Source: JAKRSE01 sp943369295 (GTDB lineage Bacteria; Armatimonadota; Fimbriimonadia; Fimbriimonadales; Fimbriimonadaceae). From it: a DNA stretch of 64,000 nt. Below the pieces are notes generated by a model that did no database searches, was not told where the DNA came from, and saw nothing but the letters and a program-made list of their open reading frames with translations. Shown here in pieces: positions 48,387 to 57,572 of this stretch; position 1 is the first letter of the stretch, and each line of letters starts with the position of its first letter. Made by a program: the position numbers and the translations under genes. The stretch lies in contig CALRMU020000002.1 in the NCBI GenBank assembly GCA_943369295.1, positions 372,001 through 436,000 on the forward strand, given 5' to 3'.

Positions 48387-49835
48387 ATGAGTCAGCCCAT
48401 AGTCATCATCGGAGCAGGTCTCGGAGGGCTTGCGACGGCGGCAAGGCTGGCCCATCGAGGCGAAAAGGTCATTCTGCTTGAGAAGACTGATCAGGTGGGC
48501 GGCAGGTGTCGATCAGTCCAAGTTGGCGACTGCACCTTTGATGCTGGTCCCACCCTGATGATGATGCTGGACCCCTTTCGGAAGCTTTTTTCCGACCTGG
48601 GGACAAGGCTGGAAGACCATCTCGACATCAGCCTGTGCGACCCTAGCTACAGGGTCTTTTATGCCGATGGTTCACAGTTCGAAGGAACCATTGATCGTGC
48701 GGAGATGGTCCGAAGGATTACAGAACTGGCTGGTCCGGAAGAAGCGGCCAGGTATCCCAAGCTGATCGATGATCTGGCGAGCCTCTACAAGGACGCAATC
48801 CCCAATTTTGTCGAGAAGAATTTTTACTCCCCTCTCGACTTTTTCGGTGTAAAGCAGCTTGGCCTCGTTGCCAAGCACAAGATGATCGCCAATCTGGCTG
48901 GTCGAATTGAAAAGTATGTGACTGACCCAAGGCTGAGAATGCTTTTCAGCTTTCAGACCATGTACTTGGGCCTCTCACCCTACGATGCCCCCTGGGTTTA
49001 CGCCGTTTTGACCTACATGGAGTACGGCGAAGGCATCTGGTTCCCCCAGGGCGGCATGGCCGAGATCACCCGGGCGGTGGGGCGTCTTGCCGAAAGCAAG
49101 GGAGCGGAAATCAGGCTCAACACTCCGGTTAAGCTTATTGTAGGCAAGACGGTGATTTTGGAAAATGGCGAGACGATCGAAGCTAAGGCAGTCGTCAGCA
49201 ATGCCGACCTCCCTTACACAGAAAAAACCTTGCAGGAGCTTCCACCTAAAGACAGCCGCCGCTATTCCTGCAGCGCCGTGATGTTTTACATGGATTACGA
49301 AGGCAGCCTGCCAGACCTTCTTCATCACAACGTTTTCTTCGGCTCAGATTTCAAGGGCAACTTGGACAATCTCTTCCATGCTCCCTTGAGAGTTCCGGAT
49401 GAACCCGCCTTCTATGCCTGCATTTCGTCGAGAACTGATGCCAGCATGGCTCCGGAGGGAAGGGAGAATCTCTACGTGTTGGTGCCTAGTCCAAACTTGG
49501 ATTACAACACGACTCCGGCCGATTTGGAGAAGATCCGCACCCACGTCTTTAAGCGCTTAGCTGCCGTTTCCAGCTTCGACCCAGCAAAGATCAAGACCAG
49601 TTTGGATTACACGGCTCAGGACTGGGCGACTGACCTGAATCTGGATCGCGGCGCTGCCTTTGGCCTTAGCCATGATTTTTGGCAGAGCGCTTTTTTCCGT
49701 CCCGGAAACAAAAGCCGCCAGCAGCCTGGGGTCTACTATGTCGGGGCGTCCACCATGCCTGGCAACGGACTTCCCATGGTTTTGATCTCAGCCGATTTGG
49801 CTGTACAAAGGCTGGAACACGATAAGGTGATTTAG
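48387..49835 (+). CDS. crtI: phytoene desaturase-type carotenoid oxidoreductase
   Basis: 482 residues. FAD-binding 'IVIIGAGLGGLATAARLAHRGEKVILLEK' at the N-terminus, 'GGRCRSVQVGDCTFDAGPTLMMM', and C-terminal 'GVYYVGASTMPGNGLPMVLISADL' are CrtI signatures. It introduces double bonds into phytoene at the membrane. First of a carotenoid operon reading crtI, acyltransferase, crtB, unknown gene. Some relatives desaturate other carotenoids or act as CrtP/CrtN types. Confidence 0.93.
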   Translation: MSQPIVIIGAGLGGLATAARLAHRGEKVILLEKTDQVGGRCRSVQVGDCTFDAGPTLMMMLDPFRKLFSDLGTRLEDHLDISLCDPSYRVFYADGSQFEGTIDRAEMVRRITELAGPEEAARYPKLIDDLASLYKDAIPNFVEKNFYSPLDFFGVKQLGLVAKHKMIANLAGRIEKYVTDPRLRMLFSFQTMYLGLSPYDAPWVYAVLTYMEYGEGIWFPQGGMAEITRAVGRLAESKGAEIRLNTPVKLIVGKTVILENGETIEAKAVVSNADLPYTEKTLQELPPKDSRRYSCSAVMFYMDYEGSLPDLLHHNVFFGSDFKGNLDNLFHAPLRVPDEPAFYACISSRTDASMAPEGRENLYVLVPSPNLDYNTTPADLEKIRTHVFKRLAAVSSFDPAKIKTSLDYTAQDWATDLNLDRGAAFGLSHDFWQSAFFRPGNKSRQQPGVYYVGASTMPGNGLPMVLISADLAVQRLEHDKVI

Positions 49836-49838
49836 AAA

Positions 49839-50510
49839 ATGGCTGTTCAGGAAGAAGGTTTCATCGGCCGCATGGTCGGGGGGATGATTCGCCGGACTCT
49901 AAAGCAGCAGTTTCACACGGTCTACTGGAGGCCGCCAAGCCCGATTCCACCTGGGCCGGTGATCTTTACCTGCAGTCACACCATGTGGCACGACGGGTAT
50001 CTGATGTTCAAGGCGGTCACCGAACTTGGCCTCCCGACTTTGGATTGGATCGCTGAGTTTGATGCCTTTCCTCTCTTCAGAAAAGTCGGCGGACTGCCCT
50101 ATCCCCCTAACGATCCGGCTCGCCGGGCCGCCACCCTTCGAGAATCAATCCGGCTCATGAACGCTGAGAAGAGAAGCCTCATTCTTTTTTCTGACGGAAA
50201 TCTTCGCCGTCCGCATGAGGAGTGGCAGGTTGGCCGAGCTGTAGAGGTAGTGGCAAAGCACGTTCCTGAAGCGACAATTCTTCCCGTGGCAATTCGGGCT
50301 GAGGTAAGTCTGCACCAAAGGCCCGTCGCTTATCTCTGCTTTGGCCAGCCGCTTGCTCGAGGGGAAAACTTAAAGGAACGAGCAAAAGAAGAGATTTCTG
50401 TTATGCTAAAACCAGATGACAATGCCGCCTGGCAGCTTTTGATGACAGGAACGCTTGATGTCAATGAACGCATGGATATGAGGAAGGCACCACGTTTTCC
50501 AAAACGATAG
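49839..50510 (+). CDS. PlsC-like acyltransferase in carotenoid operon
   Basis: 223 residues. 'TCSHTMWHDGYLMF' fits the H-x4-D catalytic motif of glycerolipid acyltransferases; 'FDAFPLFRKVGGLPYPPND' and 'LILFSDGNLRRP' fit motifs II-III. It starts 3 bp after crtI. Carotenoid clusters in other bacteria include acyltransferases that esterify glycosylated carotenoids, so a role in capping a carotenoid is possible. A phospholipid role cannot be excluded. Confidence 0.82.
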   Translation: MAVQEEGFIGRMVGGMIRRTLKQQFHTVYWRPPSPIPPGPVIFTCSHTMWHDGYLMFKAVTELGLPTLDWIAEFDAFPLFRKVGGLPYPPNDPARRAATLRESIRLMNAEKRSLILFSDGNLRRPHEEWQVGRAVEVVAKHVPEATILPVAIRAEVSLHQRPVAYLCFGQPLARGENLKERAKEEISVMLKPDDNAAWQLLMTGTLDVNERMDMRKAPRFPKR

Positions 50511-50543
50511 ACCCTTTCCTTAACTTTTCCTGCCGATCAATTG

Positions 50544-51482
50544 ATGCTTGGCAGCATAGAAATCCTTACGCCCATGATTGCGGCCTGGTCAACATCTGGA
50601 AGAAAACGGCTCCCCTATGCGGATGAGTCGGACCATGCCTATTGCCGAGCTCTTCATCGAAAGCACGGCACAACCTACTTCTTTGCCTCTAGACGCCTGC
50701 CGCGCGAAACAAGAAGACATGTAGATGCCCTTTATGGCTTTGTGCGCGAGGCAGATGAATGGGTGGACAACCCCGGCACAATGACTCTGGCTCAGCAGGC
50801 CGAGAAGCTCGCCGACTTTAGGGAACAGTTGATTGCCGGCTGCAAGGGTGTTAAACCCAGCAACCCGACCCTGCGAGCCTTCTGCGACACGATGGCCGAG
50901 GTCGGGATGAGCCCCGACGAGCCCCTGATCTTCTTGGATGCCATGGCGCAGGACCTCACCGTCACGCGCTATGAAACTTGGGATGATCTTTGCGGCTACA
51001 TGAGAGGATCTGCCGCTGCCGTCGGAATCATGATGTGTACCGTGACTGGCACACCCCAAACGCCAGAAACTCTGCCTGCAGCGGTTGCTCTCGGCAATGC
51101 CATGCAGCTCACAAACTTCATTAGAGATGTAGGTGAAGACTGGCAAAGGGGCCGCGTGTACCTGGCCCTTGAGGATCTTAGAAGACACGGTTTGAGTGAA
51201 GAGGACATAGCTGAAGGCAAAGTGAGTGAGGCATGGAAGGCCATGCTCGCCGAGCAGATCGAAAGGGCGCGAGATCTTTTCCGACAGGCGGATGCAGGCA
51301 TCCCCCTGATTCCTAGCTCGTGTCGTTTGGGAGTCCAGATCGCCCGAGAGCTTTACGCCAAGATTCTCGACAAAGTGGAAGAGAGGGGCTATGATGTTTT
51401 TTCGGGCAGGGCTAGAACAACCAGCTTCGAAAAATCGACTCTTGCTGTCAAGCTGATCCTTTCAACCCTGGTAACAAGATGA
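50544..51482 (+). CDS. crtB: phytoene/squalene synthase
   Basis: 312 residues. 'YFFASRRLPRETRRHVDALYGFVREADEWVDN' contains the first DxxxD-type motif, and 'NAMQLTNFIRDVGEDWQRGRVYLALEDL' the second, both needed for Mg-diphosphate binding. It joins two GGPP molecules into phytoene. A TTG precedes the ATG. Its stop overlaps the next start by 4 bp. Confidence 0.93.
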   Translation: MLGSIEILTPMIAAWSTSGRKRLPYADESDHAYCRALHRKHGTTYFFASRRLPRETRRHVDALYGFVREADEWVDNPGTMTLAQQAEKLADFREQLIAGCKGVKPSNPTLRAFCDTMAEVGMSPDEPLIFLDAMAQDLTVTRYETWDDLCGYMRGSAAAVGIMMCTVTGTPQTPETLPAAVALGNAMQLTNFIRDVGEDWQRGRVYLALEDLRRHGLSEEDIAEGKVSEAWKAMLAEQIERARDLFRQADAGIPLIPSSCRLGVQIARELYAKILDKVEERGYDVFSGRARTTSFEKSTLAVKLILSTLVTR

Positions 51483-51880
51483 GCCAAGATATCCCTTACT
51501 TCGACCTCCCTCTCAACCTGCCTCATGCGGCCACGGTTGCCGACAGAATCATTAAGAAGCTGGCGGAAAGGGAAGAGGTTCGGATGAGGACGAGAGAAGT
51601 GGCCTCATCCATCGCCGCCCATCTGATGTTTTATCGTGGCGACGATGACAATCCGCCCGCCGAGGAGGCCGAAGAAGTGCGTCTTGCCGTCCTCGAATTG
51701 GCCAGGCAGCTGGTTGATCGATTTGAGAACGAAGGAATCAAAGGCGACAAGCTGGGACAGCTTGTCAGGAACCTCTATGAATGTCTGGCTGAAGGGAAAG
51801 AGGGGGCTATCCAGTCTCTCAGAGCCGGTGAGAATCCGGAGTCGGCTCAGAGGCCTTGGCGGCCTCCGACAAATCCATAG
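51479..51880 (+). CDS. protein of unknown function ending the carotenoid operon
   Basis: 133 residues, soluble, helical and charged ('ADRIIKKLAEREEVRMRTREVASSIAAHLMFYRGDDD' and 'ELARQLVDRFENEGIKGDKLGQLVRNLYECLAEG'). No recognised domain or signal peptide. Overlaps crtB by ATGA, so co-translated. Its link to carotenoids is by position only. Confidence 0.7.
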   Translation: MSQDIPYFDLPLNLPHAATVADRIIKKLAEREEVRMRTREVASSIAAHLMFYRGDDDNPPAEEAEEVRLAVLELARQLVDRFENEGIKGDKLGQLVRNLYECLAEGKEGAIQSLRAGENPESAQRPWRPPTNP

Positions 51881-51890
51881 CTAGGCAGTC

Positions 51891-52298
51891 TTAGGCTGGA
51901 GTTGGTTCGGGCTTCTTTCGGGAAAGCCAGAAGGAAACTCCCAGTCCAATCACCAGCAGAGCACCAAACCCAAGCCGAGTCAAGCCTGTGATGAAAGTCA
52001 CTGTTTTCAGCTGAAGAGGGGGGAGATCCTTCTCTTTCAGCTTATCTTCGCTCAGCATTTTCACGCCTTCAGCGTTTGGTTCCTCGATCAAGGTGCCTCG
52101 ATCGAGAATAACGAAGGTCTGAGGGGTCCCGATGTTCTCGTAGGCGTCGCCAAACAGGGCTCCTTCAGCAGAAGTCTTGACCAGCTGATATGTTCCAGAC
52201 TTGCCTTTGAGGTCAGATTCAATAAACCAGCCCACGACGAGGCCGATGAGAGCGATTGCGGCAGCTATTCTTCCTGCCCAAATCAGAGCGTTTTTCAT
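51891..52298 (-). CDS. small membrane protein, unknown function
   Basis: 135 residues from ATG 52298. Two hydrophobic segments (about 3-24 and 103-124) flank a ~78-residue extracytoplasmic region. C-terminal 'SRKKPEPTPA' is cytoplasmic. A longer reading to 52349 is not needed. It follows the yceI gene in orientation, with a hairpin between them. Confidence 0.6.
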   Translation of the reverse strand: MKNALIWAGRIAAAIALIGLVVGWFIESDLKGKSGTYQLVKTSAEGALFGDAYENIGTPQTFVILDRGTLIEEPNAEGVKMLSEDKLKEKDLPPLQLKTVTFITGLTRLGFGALLVIGLGVSFWLSRKKPEPTPA

Positions 52299-52333
52299 TT
52301 CTAGGTTTCCAGTACGTTCGGGAGGGAAGAGTG

Positions 52334-52362
52334 CGGCCCTGACGCACAAAGCTTCAGGGCCG
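52334..52362 (-). terminator. hairpin after yceI
   Basis: CGGCCCTGA and TCAGGGCCG are perfect arms around 11 bases; weak T-tract on the minus strand. Confidence 0.5.
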
Positions 52363-52381
52363 AATTGAGGATGTTATTGGC

Positions 52382-52987
52382 TTAGGCGCCGGTCTGGCCG
52401 TAAACGGTCAGGCTGATCTTGACGGTTTCGGCAACCTTGCCCTTTGCCTGGGCGGGGATGGTGACATTGTAGTCCTTGAGCTTAATGTCAAAGCTGGTGC
52501 GAACCTGCAGAACATCACCCTTGAATCGAGCATCCTGGGTGGCTTTGCTTTCCTTGATGTGCTTGACCGTAGCGTTGACCGTGATCGTCTTGGTGACGCC
52601 CTTCATGGTGAACTTGCCCGTGACGCGATAGCGGTCGCCAGAAACGTGCTGGATTCTGGTGGTCACAAAGGTGATGGCGGGGTGAGCGGTGGCGTCCAGC
52701 CAGCCCTTATCCTTCATGTGGTCGTTGCGAAGAGCAATGCCAGTATCGATGCTCGCGACATCGACCCTGATTGTTGCGCTGCCAGTTCTCTTGGTAGGAT
52801 CGAAGGAGATCGTTCCTGAAACCTTGTCGGTTCGGCCAGAAAAGGCTTCGAACTCGGTGTCGCTCTGAACCTGAGCCAGCTGCTGGGTAGCGTTTCCGGC
52901 GCCGACCTTAAAGGTCTTAGCCTGGGCGAAAGCTGCTCCTGTGAGAGCAAGGATCATGGCAGATGCAAAAAGGATGCGGGATTTCAT
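52382..52987 (-). CDS. YceI-family periplasmic lipid-binding protein
   Basis: 201 residues from ATG 52987. Signal peptide 1-20; then the YceI lipocalin-like fold: 'FKVGAGNATQQLAQVQSDTEFEAFSGRTDKVSGTISFD', 'IRVDVASIDTGIALRNDHMKDKGWLDA', 'YRVTGKFTMKGVTKTITV'. Members bind polyisoprenoids in the periplasm. A 24-bp palindrome lies 41-65 bases upstream of the ATG and likely binds a MarR-type or similar repressor, though none is encoded nearby. Confidence 0.9.
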   Translation of the reverse strand: MKSRILFASAMILALTGAAFAQAKTFKVGAGNATQQLAQVQSDTEFEAFSGRTDKVSGTISFDPTKRTGSATIRVDVASIDTGIALRNDHMKDKGWLDATAHPAITFVTTRIQHVSGDRYRVTGKFTMKGVTKTITVNATVKHIKESKATQDARFKGDVLQVRTSFDIKLKDYNVTIPAQAKGKVAETVKISLTVYGQTGA

Positions 52988-53028
52988 GTGAGTTCTCGAC
53001 TTGGCCAGGTCTGGCCGATGCTTATCAT

Positions 53029-53052
53029 AACTAGTTGCAAGTGCAACTAGTT
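53029..53052. promoter_or_regulatory. perfect palindrome upstream of yceI
   Basis: AACTAGTTGCA, two bases, TGCAACTAGTT. Perfect 11-bp arms; strong operator candidate. Confidence 0.65.
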
Positions 53053-53130
53053 CCATGATCGGGACTCATTTTTGAAAAATGTTTCTAGGAGGTTGAAGGT
53101 CTTGGTTGAAGCGGCCCTGAGGCAATAAGA

Positions 53131-53163
53131 AAGCCCGGAGCAGGAATCACCTGCCCCGGGCTT
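53131..53163 (-). terminator. terminator of clostripain-like gene
   Basis: AAGCCCGG-A-GCAGG and CCTGC-C-CCGGGCTT arms around AATCA; TTCTTATT follows on the minus strand. Confidence 0.8.
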
Positions 53164-53183
53164 CATTCTCAAGTGGGCGTCAG

Positions 53184-55079
53184 CTAGTCGGGTGTTGAAG
53201 CCAGGAAGGCATCCCATCTTGTCGAAGATGCCAGGGCCAGCCGCTGATAGTCTGAGGCCATTCCGCTGTAAACGGAGCCTGGCGAGAGGTCGATGCTCAA
53301 CCCGCCGCTGTTGGGAGACTGAGCGTTGTTGCCCTCCCAGACCAAGGCGGCTGTCAGCTTGGCTCTTACATCGGCCGAGGCGGCTTTCACGTTGGCTGGT
53401 GTGCCTGCCTGAGCTTCCATGAGAGTACAGAAGTGATTGATGTCTCGATACCACCTGAGGGCCGTGGGGCTGAAGCTCTGAGCGTTGGTCCTTGCTGATC
53501 GGATCTCATCGTGAAGACTCTCCCCTTCGGCGATCATTGCCGCGGCAAAGCTATCCAATGAGGCCGCAAGGGCATCCATCTTGGAAAGCTCAATCACGCT
53601 CTGAGTGATCTTGCGGTTGGCATAGGGCGGATTGTTCAGCATGCCATCGACAAAGCCCTTGGCCAGATCGCGAGTGGAGGCGTTGGGGTTGGCGACGAAA
53701 CCACCGAAGACAGCATCGTAGGGGTAGCCCTCAGCAGGTGGGCTTTCTTCGCTTCCTGCCATATAGGTGGCGATTCCCCTGAACTCGTGGGCGACCTCGG
53801 CCATCTGCATAAGACTGCAGTCCCACGCGATGATATCGAAGTTGAATCCTGCCAAGGCGTCATCAATCTGCCAAGTCTGAATTGAGGTTCCGTACTGGTC
53901 GTCGTAGCTGAAGGCACGGGTAGGAAGGCTGTCTGGGCTTCTTCTCCAGCCGTTGCCGTGGTTCCAGATCACCAAGACTGTTCGGTCAGAGGGGAAGTTG
54001 GTTTTGCCCCATTGGACAAAGTCTCGCAGGGTCTGGGGGCTGCCCATGTCGATCTGCTGGTTGCTGCCGTTCCTCATGTCATCCTGCAGCAGAGTGCTGA
54101 CGACTTGATTCGACGTATCTGGCGTGACGAGGTAGCGCCTCGTGCCATCGAAAGTCGAGCCAGAGAAAGCCGACTTCGACTGCTTCCACTGAACGACGAA
54201 CCTGACATCAGAGTTCGTGGCCACCCTTTCCATTTGATTCATGTTCAAGGTGCTGGCGGCGTAGAGGTCGTTGGCAGCATTGATGTAGACCAGAACGGTC
54301 CACTTGCTGTTAGTTGGGTTGAAGGCGGTGATGTTGGCCGTGGCAGAGCCAGTGAAGCTGCCTTGAGTCGCCCTTACTTCGGCTGAGCCTCCTGAGTTTG
54401 GAGTCAGGACGCCGCTGCTTGACATGCTCCCTGGACCCGTCATGCTCCAGGTTGGGGCAGCCGTGGTGAAGACGGGCCTCGCGCTGGAATCAAGCAGCTG
54501 GCTGACGTACCGGATGGTTTGATTGCTGAGAATGCTGACCGAACCAGGGAACACGGTCAGGCTGGAAGGGGCTTTTCCTTCTGGAGTCAGGGCGGCCCCA
54601 GGATCAGATGAACTTGATTCGACGATTGCGCTGGCGGATGAACAAAGGTCAACAACTCTTCTAAAAGTGCCCTGCAAGGACCCTGTCCCGTTAGCGGCGG
54701 TGTAAAGCTGTCCTCGAACCTCAAATACGCCTGAGGGGAGATTAGTAATGCTGATCTGAGAGGTTGTTGTGCGGTTGAGGACTTCGGTGCGAAGGACAGT
54801 TCCGGTCGGTCCAAGAACCTGCACAACGACGCTCGCTGATGCCGGTGCTGAACTGGGCCAGATGGCCCTATAGATCATGCTCGTGGCCCCGGAGTTTAGG
54901 GTGCAGCCCCCGTCTCGCCACTGAACCGAGGCGTTGGCAGAGCCCCCAGAACCACCAGTTCCGCCGCCGCCACCACCACAACCTGCTATAGCCAGCAAGA
55001 AGGCGGTCAGGAAGAGAAGCCAGACAGGGAATTTCACAAAGAGAAGGACGGATTGTGGCCTCTGCAGAGTTTGCTGCAC
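53184..55079 (-). CDS. clostripain-like (peptidase C11) lipoprotein
   Basis: 631 residues. Lipobox AIAGC (Cys about 34) followed by a Gly-rich tether. Residues about 50-150 and 165-260 are Ig-like units (for example 'SSLTVFPGSVSILSNQTIRYVSQLL'). The C11 domain starts near 265 ('WTVLVYINAANDL') and has catalytic His in 'IWNHGNGW' and Cys in 'AWDCSLMQM'. An exported cysteine protease of the gingipain/clostripain clan, cleaving after basic residues by family. Target unknown. Confidence 0.9.
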   Translation of the reverse strand: MQQTLQRPQSVLLFVKFPVWLLFLTAFLLAIAGCGGGGGGTGGSGGSANASVQWRDGGCTLNSGATSMIYRAIWPSSAPASASVVVQVLGPTGTVLRTEVLNRTTTSQISITNLPSGVFEVRGQLYTAANGTGSLQGTFRRVVDLCSSASAIVESSSSDPGAALTPEGKAPSSLTVFPGSVSILSNQTIRYVSQLLDSSARPVFTTAAPTWSMTGPGSMSSSGVLTPNSGGSAEVRATQGSFTGSATANITAFNPTNSKWTVLVYINAANDLYAASTLNMNQMERVATNSDVRFVVQWKQSKSAFSGSTFDGTRRYLVTPDTSNQVVSTLLQDDMRNGSNQQIDMGSPQTLRDFVQWGKTNFPSDRTVLVIWNHGNGWRRSPDSLPTRAFSYDDQYGTSIQTWQIDDALAGFNFDIIAWDCSLMQMAEVAHEFRGIATYMAGSEESPPAEGYPYDAVFGGFVANPNASTRDLAKGFVDGMLNNPPYANRKITQSVIELSKMDALAASLDSFAAAMIAEGESLHDEIRSARTNAQSFSPTALRWYRDINHFCTLMEAQAGTPANVKAASADVRAKLTAALVWEGNNAQSPNSGGLSIDLSPGSVYSGMASDYQRLALASSTRWDAFLASTPD

Positions 55080-55238
55080 AAGGAGGAATTATCAACCCAG
55101 TTCCTGTCTGAGTGCGAGGTGTAAATGGGTTTGAAGCAGTCAAAAGGGGATAAAGGCCGAACCAGGCCAGATAATTCGATAGATCTTTGCCAGCATCCTC
55201 CCTTTTCAAGCCGACTGCATAGAAGACCTTGGTCGCGC

Positions 55239-56753
55239 ATGGAGCTGGATGACACCTTCATGATTCCGCAATCCCATTGGGCGGAAGCTGAAGCCGAGGA
55301 TAGCTTGGAGCAGATCGCAGAACTTCGAAAAGTTCGCCCTATGCCAAGAGAGTCGGCGATGAAAACAGGGCGCGCTTTAGAGCGGCTTGGGCTGACCCTT
55401 CTCGAGCAGACCTCGGTGGCGGCCTTGGCCCTTGCGGCTGTCCATGCTTTACGTTCCAGCCTTGAGCTCAGGGGCGTTCTTCTTTGGACTCTAGAGTCAA
55501 GAAGCAGGACTCTTCAGCTCACCGCCGCGGCGGGCATTGATGTTTCCCACTCGGCCGCCCTCGACGCAGTCTCACTCGATGCCCTCCCCTCTGCGGCTTC
55601 TCTAGCAGTCAACCGAAGATCAACTCTCTTTCTGCCCAGCACAGAGTGCAGCACCCTGACTCAAGCTTTGGAAGGGGCTTGGCTCTGTGGAGAATCTGGG
55701 AGTCTGCTGGCGGTTCCGCTCGTGGCCGAGGGCCAGGTTCTCGGTGCTCTAGAGTTCATCGGCAGACCAGATGACTACGGCTTTGCCAATCAAAGAGCCT
55801 TGTTTGAAAGGCTGGCACTCATGACTGCTGTTGGGCTCAACAGGGCCAGGCAGTTCGAAGAATTGGAAAGGCAGGCGGCAAGTGATTCCTTGACTGGAAT
55901 TCCGAATCGTCGAACGATAACCGAGTTTCTGCAGTCCCGCATCGCTGAGAGCAGAAGAGCCTCTCGCCCACTTGCCCTGCTGCTTTTGGATGTCGATCAC
56001 TTCCGACTCTTTAATGAGGAGGCTGGTCATGATGAGGGGGACGAGGTTCTGAAGGGGGTTGCAGAAATTCTCCGAAGATCTATTCGTGCCTATGATCTTG
56101 CCGGCCGCTATGGCGGTGAGGAGTTCATGGTCGTTCTGCCAGGCGCGGACGAGAATGAAGCCATGCAGGCGGCCGAAAGGATCCGCAGACGCATTGCCAA
56201 CCTTCCGACCAAAGCTTCTGCAGATGTGACGGCTTCCATAGGCGTGGCACTCTTTCCCGAATCAGCCGAAGAAGCTGAGGTTCTGATCAAGACGGCGGAT
56301 CGTGCGCTCTATCGAGCTAAGCGTCAGGGGCGGGATCAGGTCTGCTTGGCCGGATGGCAGGACCAGAATCAGGAAGCAGAACTGAGTGACCTGGTTATTG
56401 GTCTGACTAACGACTCTGGCCAGGCAGCAGCAGAAAGAGCCCTGAAGAGCACGAGTGACCGCCTTGCTGCTCTTAAGATGAGTCTTGGCTTGAGAATGGG
56501 ACACCTTGATCAGATTCGGGCGGCCCAGGCACTCTATGTCGTTACCCAGGCCGGGGGCCTTACCGACAGGCTGCTGGATGAGACAGAATCAGGAGACTTG
56601 AGAGCCGTCAGCAGTCTGCTGGGACACACCCTGGCCGGAAAGCTGACTTCGAGGGCTGCAAAAGCTCTTTATGAGGTGCTTAAGGACGAGGCGAGTGGGA
56701 GCTTTGGCCCAATCGACGGGGGCAGCATGTCCCAGGATGCGCCAGCTGCTTGA
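55239..56753 (+). CDS. GAF-GGDEF diguanylate cyclase
   Basis: 504 residues from ATG 55239 (an upstream extension to 55125 is possible but unlikely). A GAF-like domain occupies about 45-200; the GGDEF domain has 'DSLTGIPNRRTITEFL', the active GGEEF (292-296) and a product-inhibition RxxD (RAYD) five residues before it. It makes cyclic di-GMP. The last ~110 residues form an extra helical domain of unknown type ('TSDRLAALKMSLGLRMGHLDQIRAAQALY'). Confidence 0.9.
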   Translation: MELDDTFMIPQSHWAEAEAEDSLEQIAELRKVRPMPRESAMKTGRALERLGLTLLEQTSVAALALAAVHALRSSLELRGVLLWTLESRSRTLQLTAAAGIDVSHSAALDAVSLDALPSAASLAVNRRSTLFLPSTECSTLTQALEGAWLCGESGSLLAVPLVAEGQVLGALEFIGRPDDYGFANQRALFERLALMTAVGLNRARQFEELERQAASDSLTGIPNRRTITEFLQSRIAESRRASRPLALLLLDVDHFRLFNEEAGHDEGDEVLKGVAEILRRSIRAYDLAGRYGGEEFMVVLPGADENEAMQAAERIRRRIANLPTKASADVTASIGVALFPESAEEAEVLIKTADRALYRAKRQGRDQVCLAGWQDQNQEAELSDLVIGLTNDSGQAAAERALKSTSDRLAALKMSLGLRMGHLDQIRAAQALYVVTQAGGLTDRLLDETESGDLRAVSSLLGHTLAGKLTSRAAKALYEVLKDEASGSFGPIDGGSMSQDAPAA

Positions 56754-56828
56754 AGCAGAGCAGCGAACTGTGTCATCCTACACTTTCGCCACTTCCCGAG
56801 CACAATTGGTTTTCGGGGGAGTTTGACC

Positions 56829-57143
56829 ATGTACGCGATCATTAAAACCGGGGGCAAGCAGTATAAGGCAGCCAAGGACGAAGTCATCGTCGTTGAGAAG
56901 ATTGAGGGAGAGCCTGGCACCGTTGTGACCCTGGATGAAGTGCTTTCGCTGGTCGGAGAAGGTGACATCACTCTCGGCAGTCCTTTCGTTAAGGGCGCCA
57001 AGGTAATGGGCACCATTCTTAGGCAGGGCAAGGGCCCCAAGATCAACGCTTTCAACTACAAAGCGAAGAAGAACATCCGCAAGCGATGGGGCCACAGACA
57101 GCCCCTGACCCATGTCAAGATCACCGAAGTGATCGGAGGCTAA
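56829..57143 (+). CDS. rplU: ribosomal protein bL21
   Basis: 104 residues: 'MYAIIKTGGKQYKAAKDEVIVVEKIEGEPGT' and C-terminal 'KKNIRKRWGHRQPLTHVKITEV', diagnostic for bL21. ATG 56829 has GGGGGAG upstream. In tandem with rpmA, 3 bp apart. No obgE follows. Confidence 0.97.
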   Translation: MYAIIKTGGKQYKAAKDEVIVVEKIEGEPGTVVTLDEVLSLVGEGDITLGSPFVKGAKVMGTILRQGKGPKINAFNYKAKKNIRKRWGHRQPLTHVKITEVIGG

Positions 57144-57146
57144 GCC

Positions 57147-57413
57147 ATGGCACATAAGAAGGGACAAGGTTCATCCAAAAACGGCAGAGATTCTAACTCT
57201 CAACGTCTCGGCGTCAAGAAGTACGGCGGCGAGATCGTCAAGGCCGGTCACATCATCGTTCGACAGAGAGGAACTCAGTTCCACCCTGGTCCTGGTGTTG
57301 GCCTCGGCAACGACTTCACCCTCTTCGCCCTCATTGCAGGCGAAGTGAAGTTCGAAGGCCCCAAGAAGAAGAGGAGAGTCGCGGTCTACGCTGGCGCTCC
57401 CGTCGAAGCCTAA
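57147..57413 (+). CDS. rpmA: ribosomal protein bL27
   Basis: 88 residues: 'MAHKKGQGSSKNGRDSNSQRLGVKKYGGE' and 'GTQFHPGPGVGLGNDFTLFAL', the bL27 signature. The N-terminal arm reaches toward the peptidyl-transferase centre. The short leader means no Firmicutes-type N-terminal cleavage. Followed by a terminator and the repeat array. Confidence 0.97.
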   Translation: MAHKKGQGSSKNGRDSNSQRLGVKKYGGEIVKAGHIIVRQRGTQFHPGPGVGLGNDFTLFALIAGEVKFEGPKKKRRVAVYAGAPVEA

Positions 57414-57431
57414 GTTTTAGGTTCATTCGGC

Positions 57432-57464
57432 AAAGCCCCTCAGCCAATCGGCTTGAGGGGCTTT
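57432..57464 (+). terminator. terminator of rplU-rpmA
   Basis: AAAGCCCCTCA and TTGAGGGGCTTT arms with a short AT-rich loop (one bulge), followed by TT. Confidence 0.9.
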
Positions 57465-57572
57465 TTGCTTGTTGGGGTCCAGGCTGACACGGGGCAGGTG
57501 TGCCCCTGGCAGGACCAGTGATATGTCGATTACCCACGCTCTGGACTTTTTGATGTCGCCAGGAGGGGGCAG

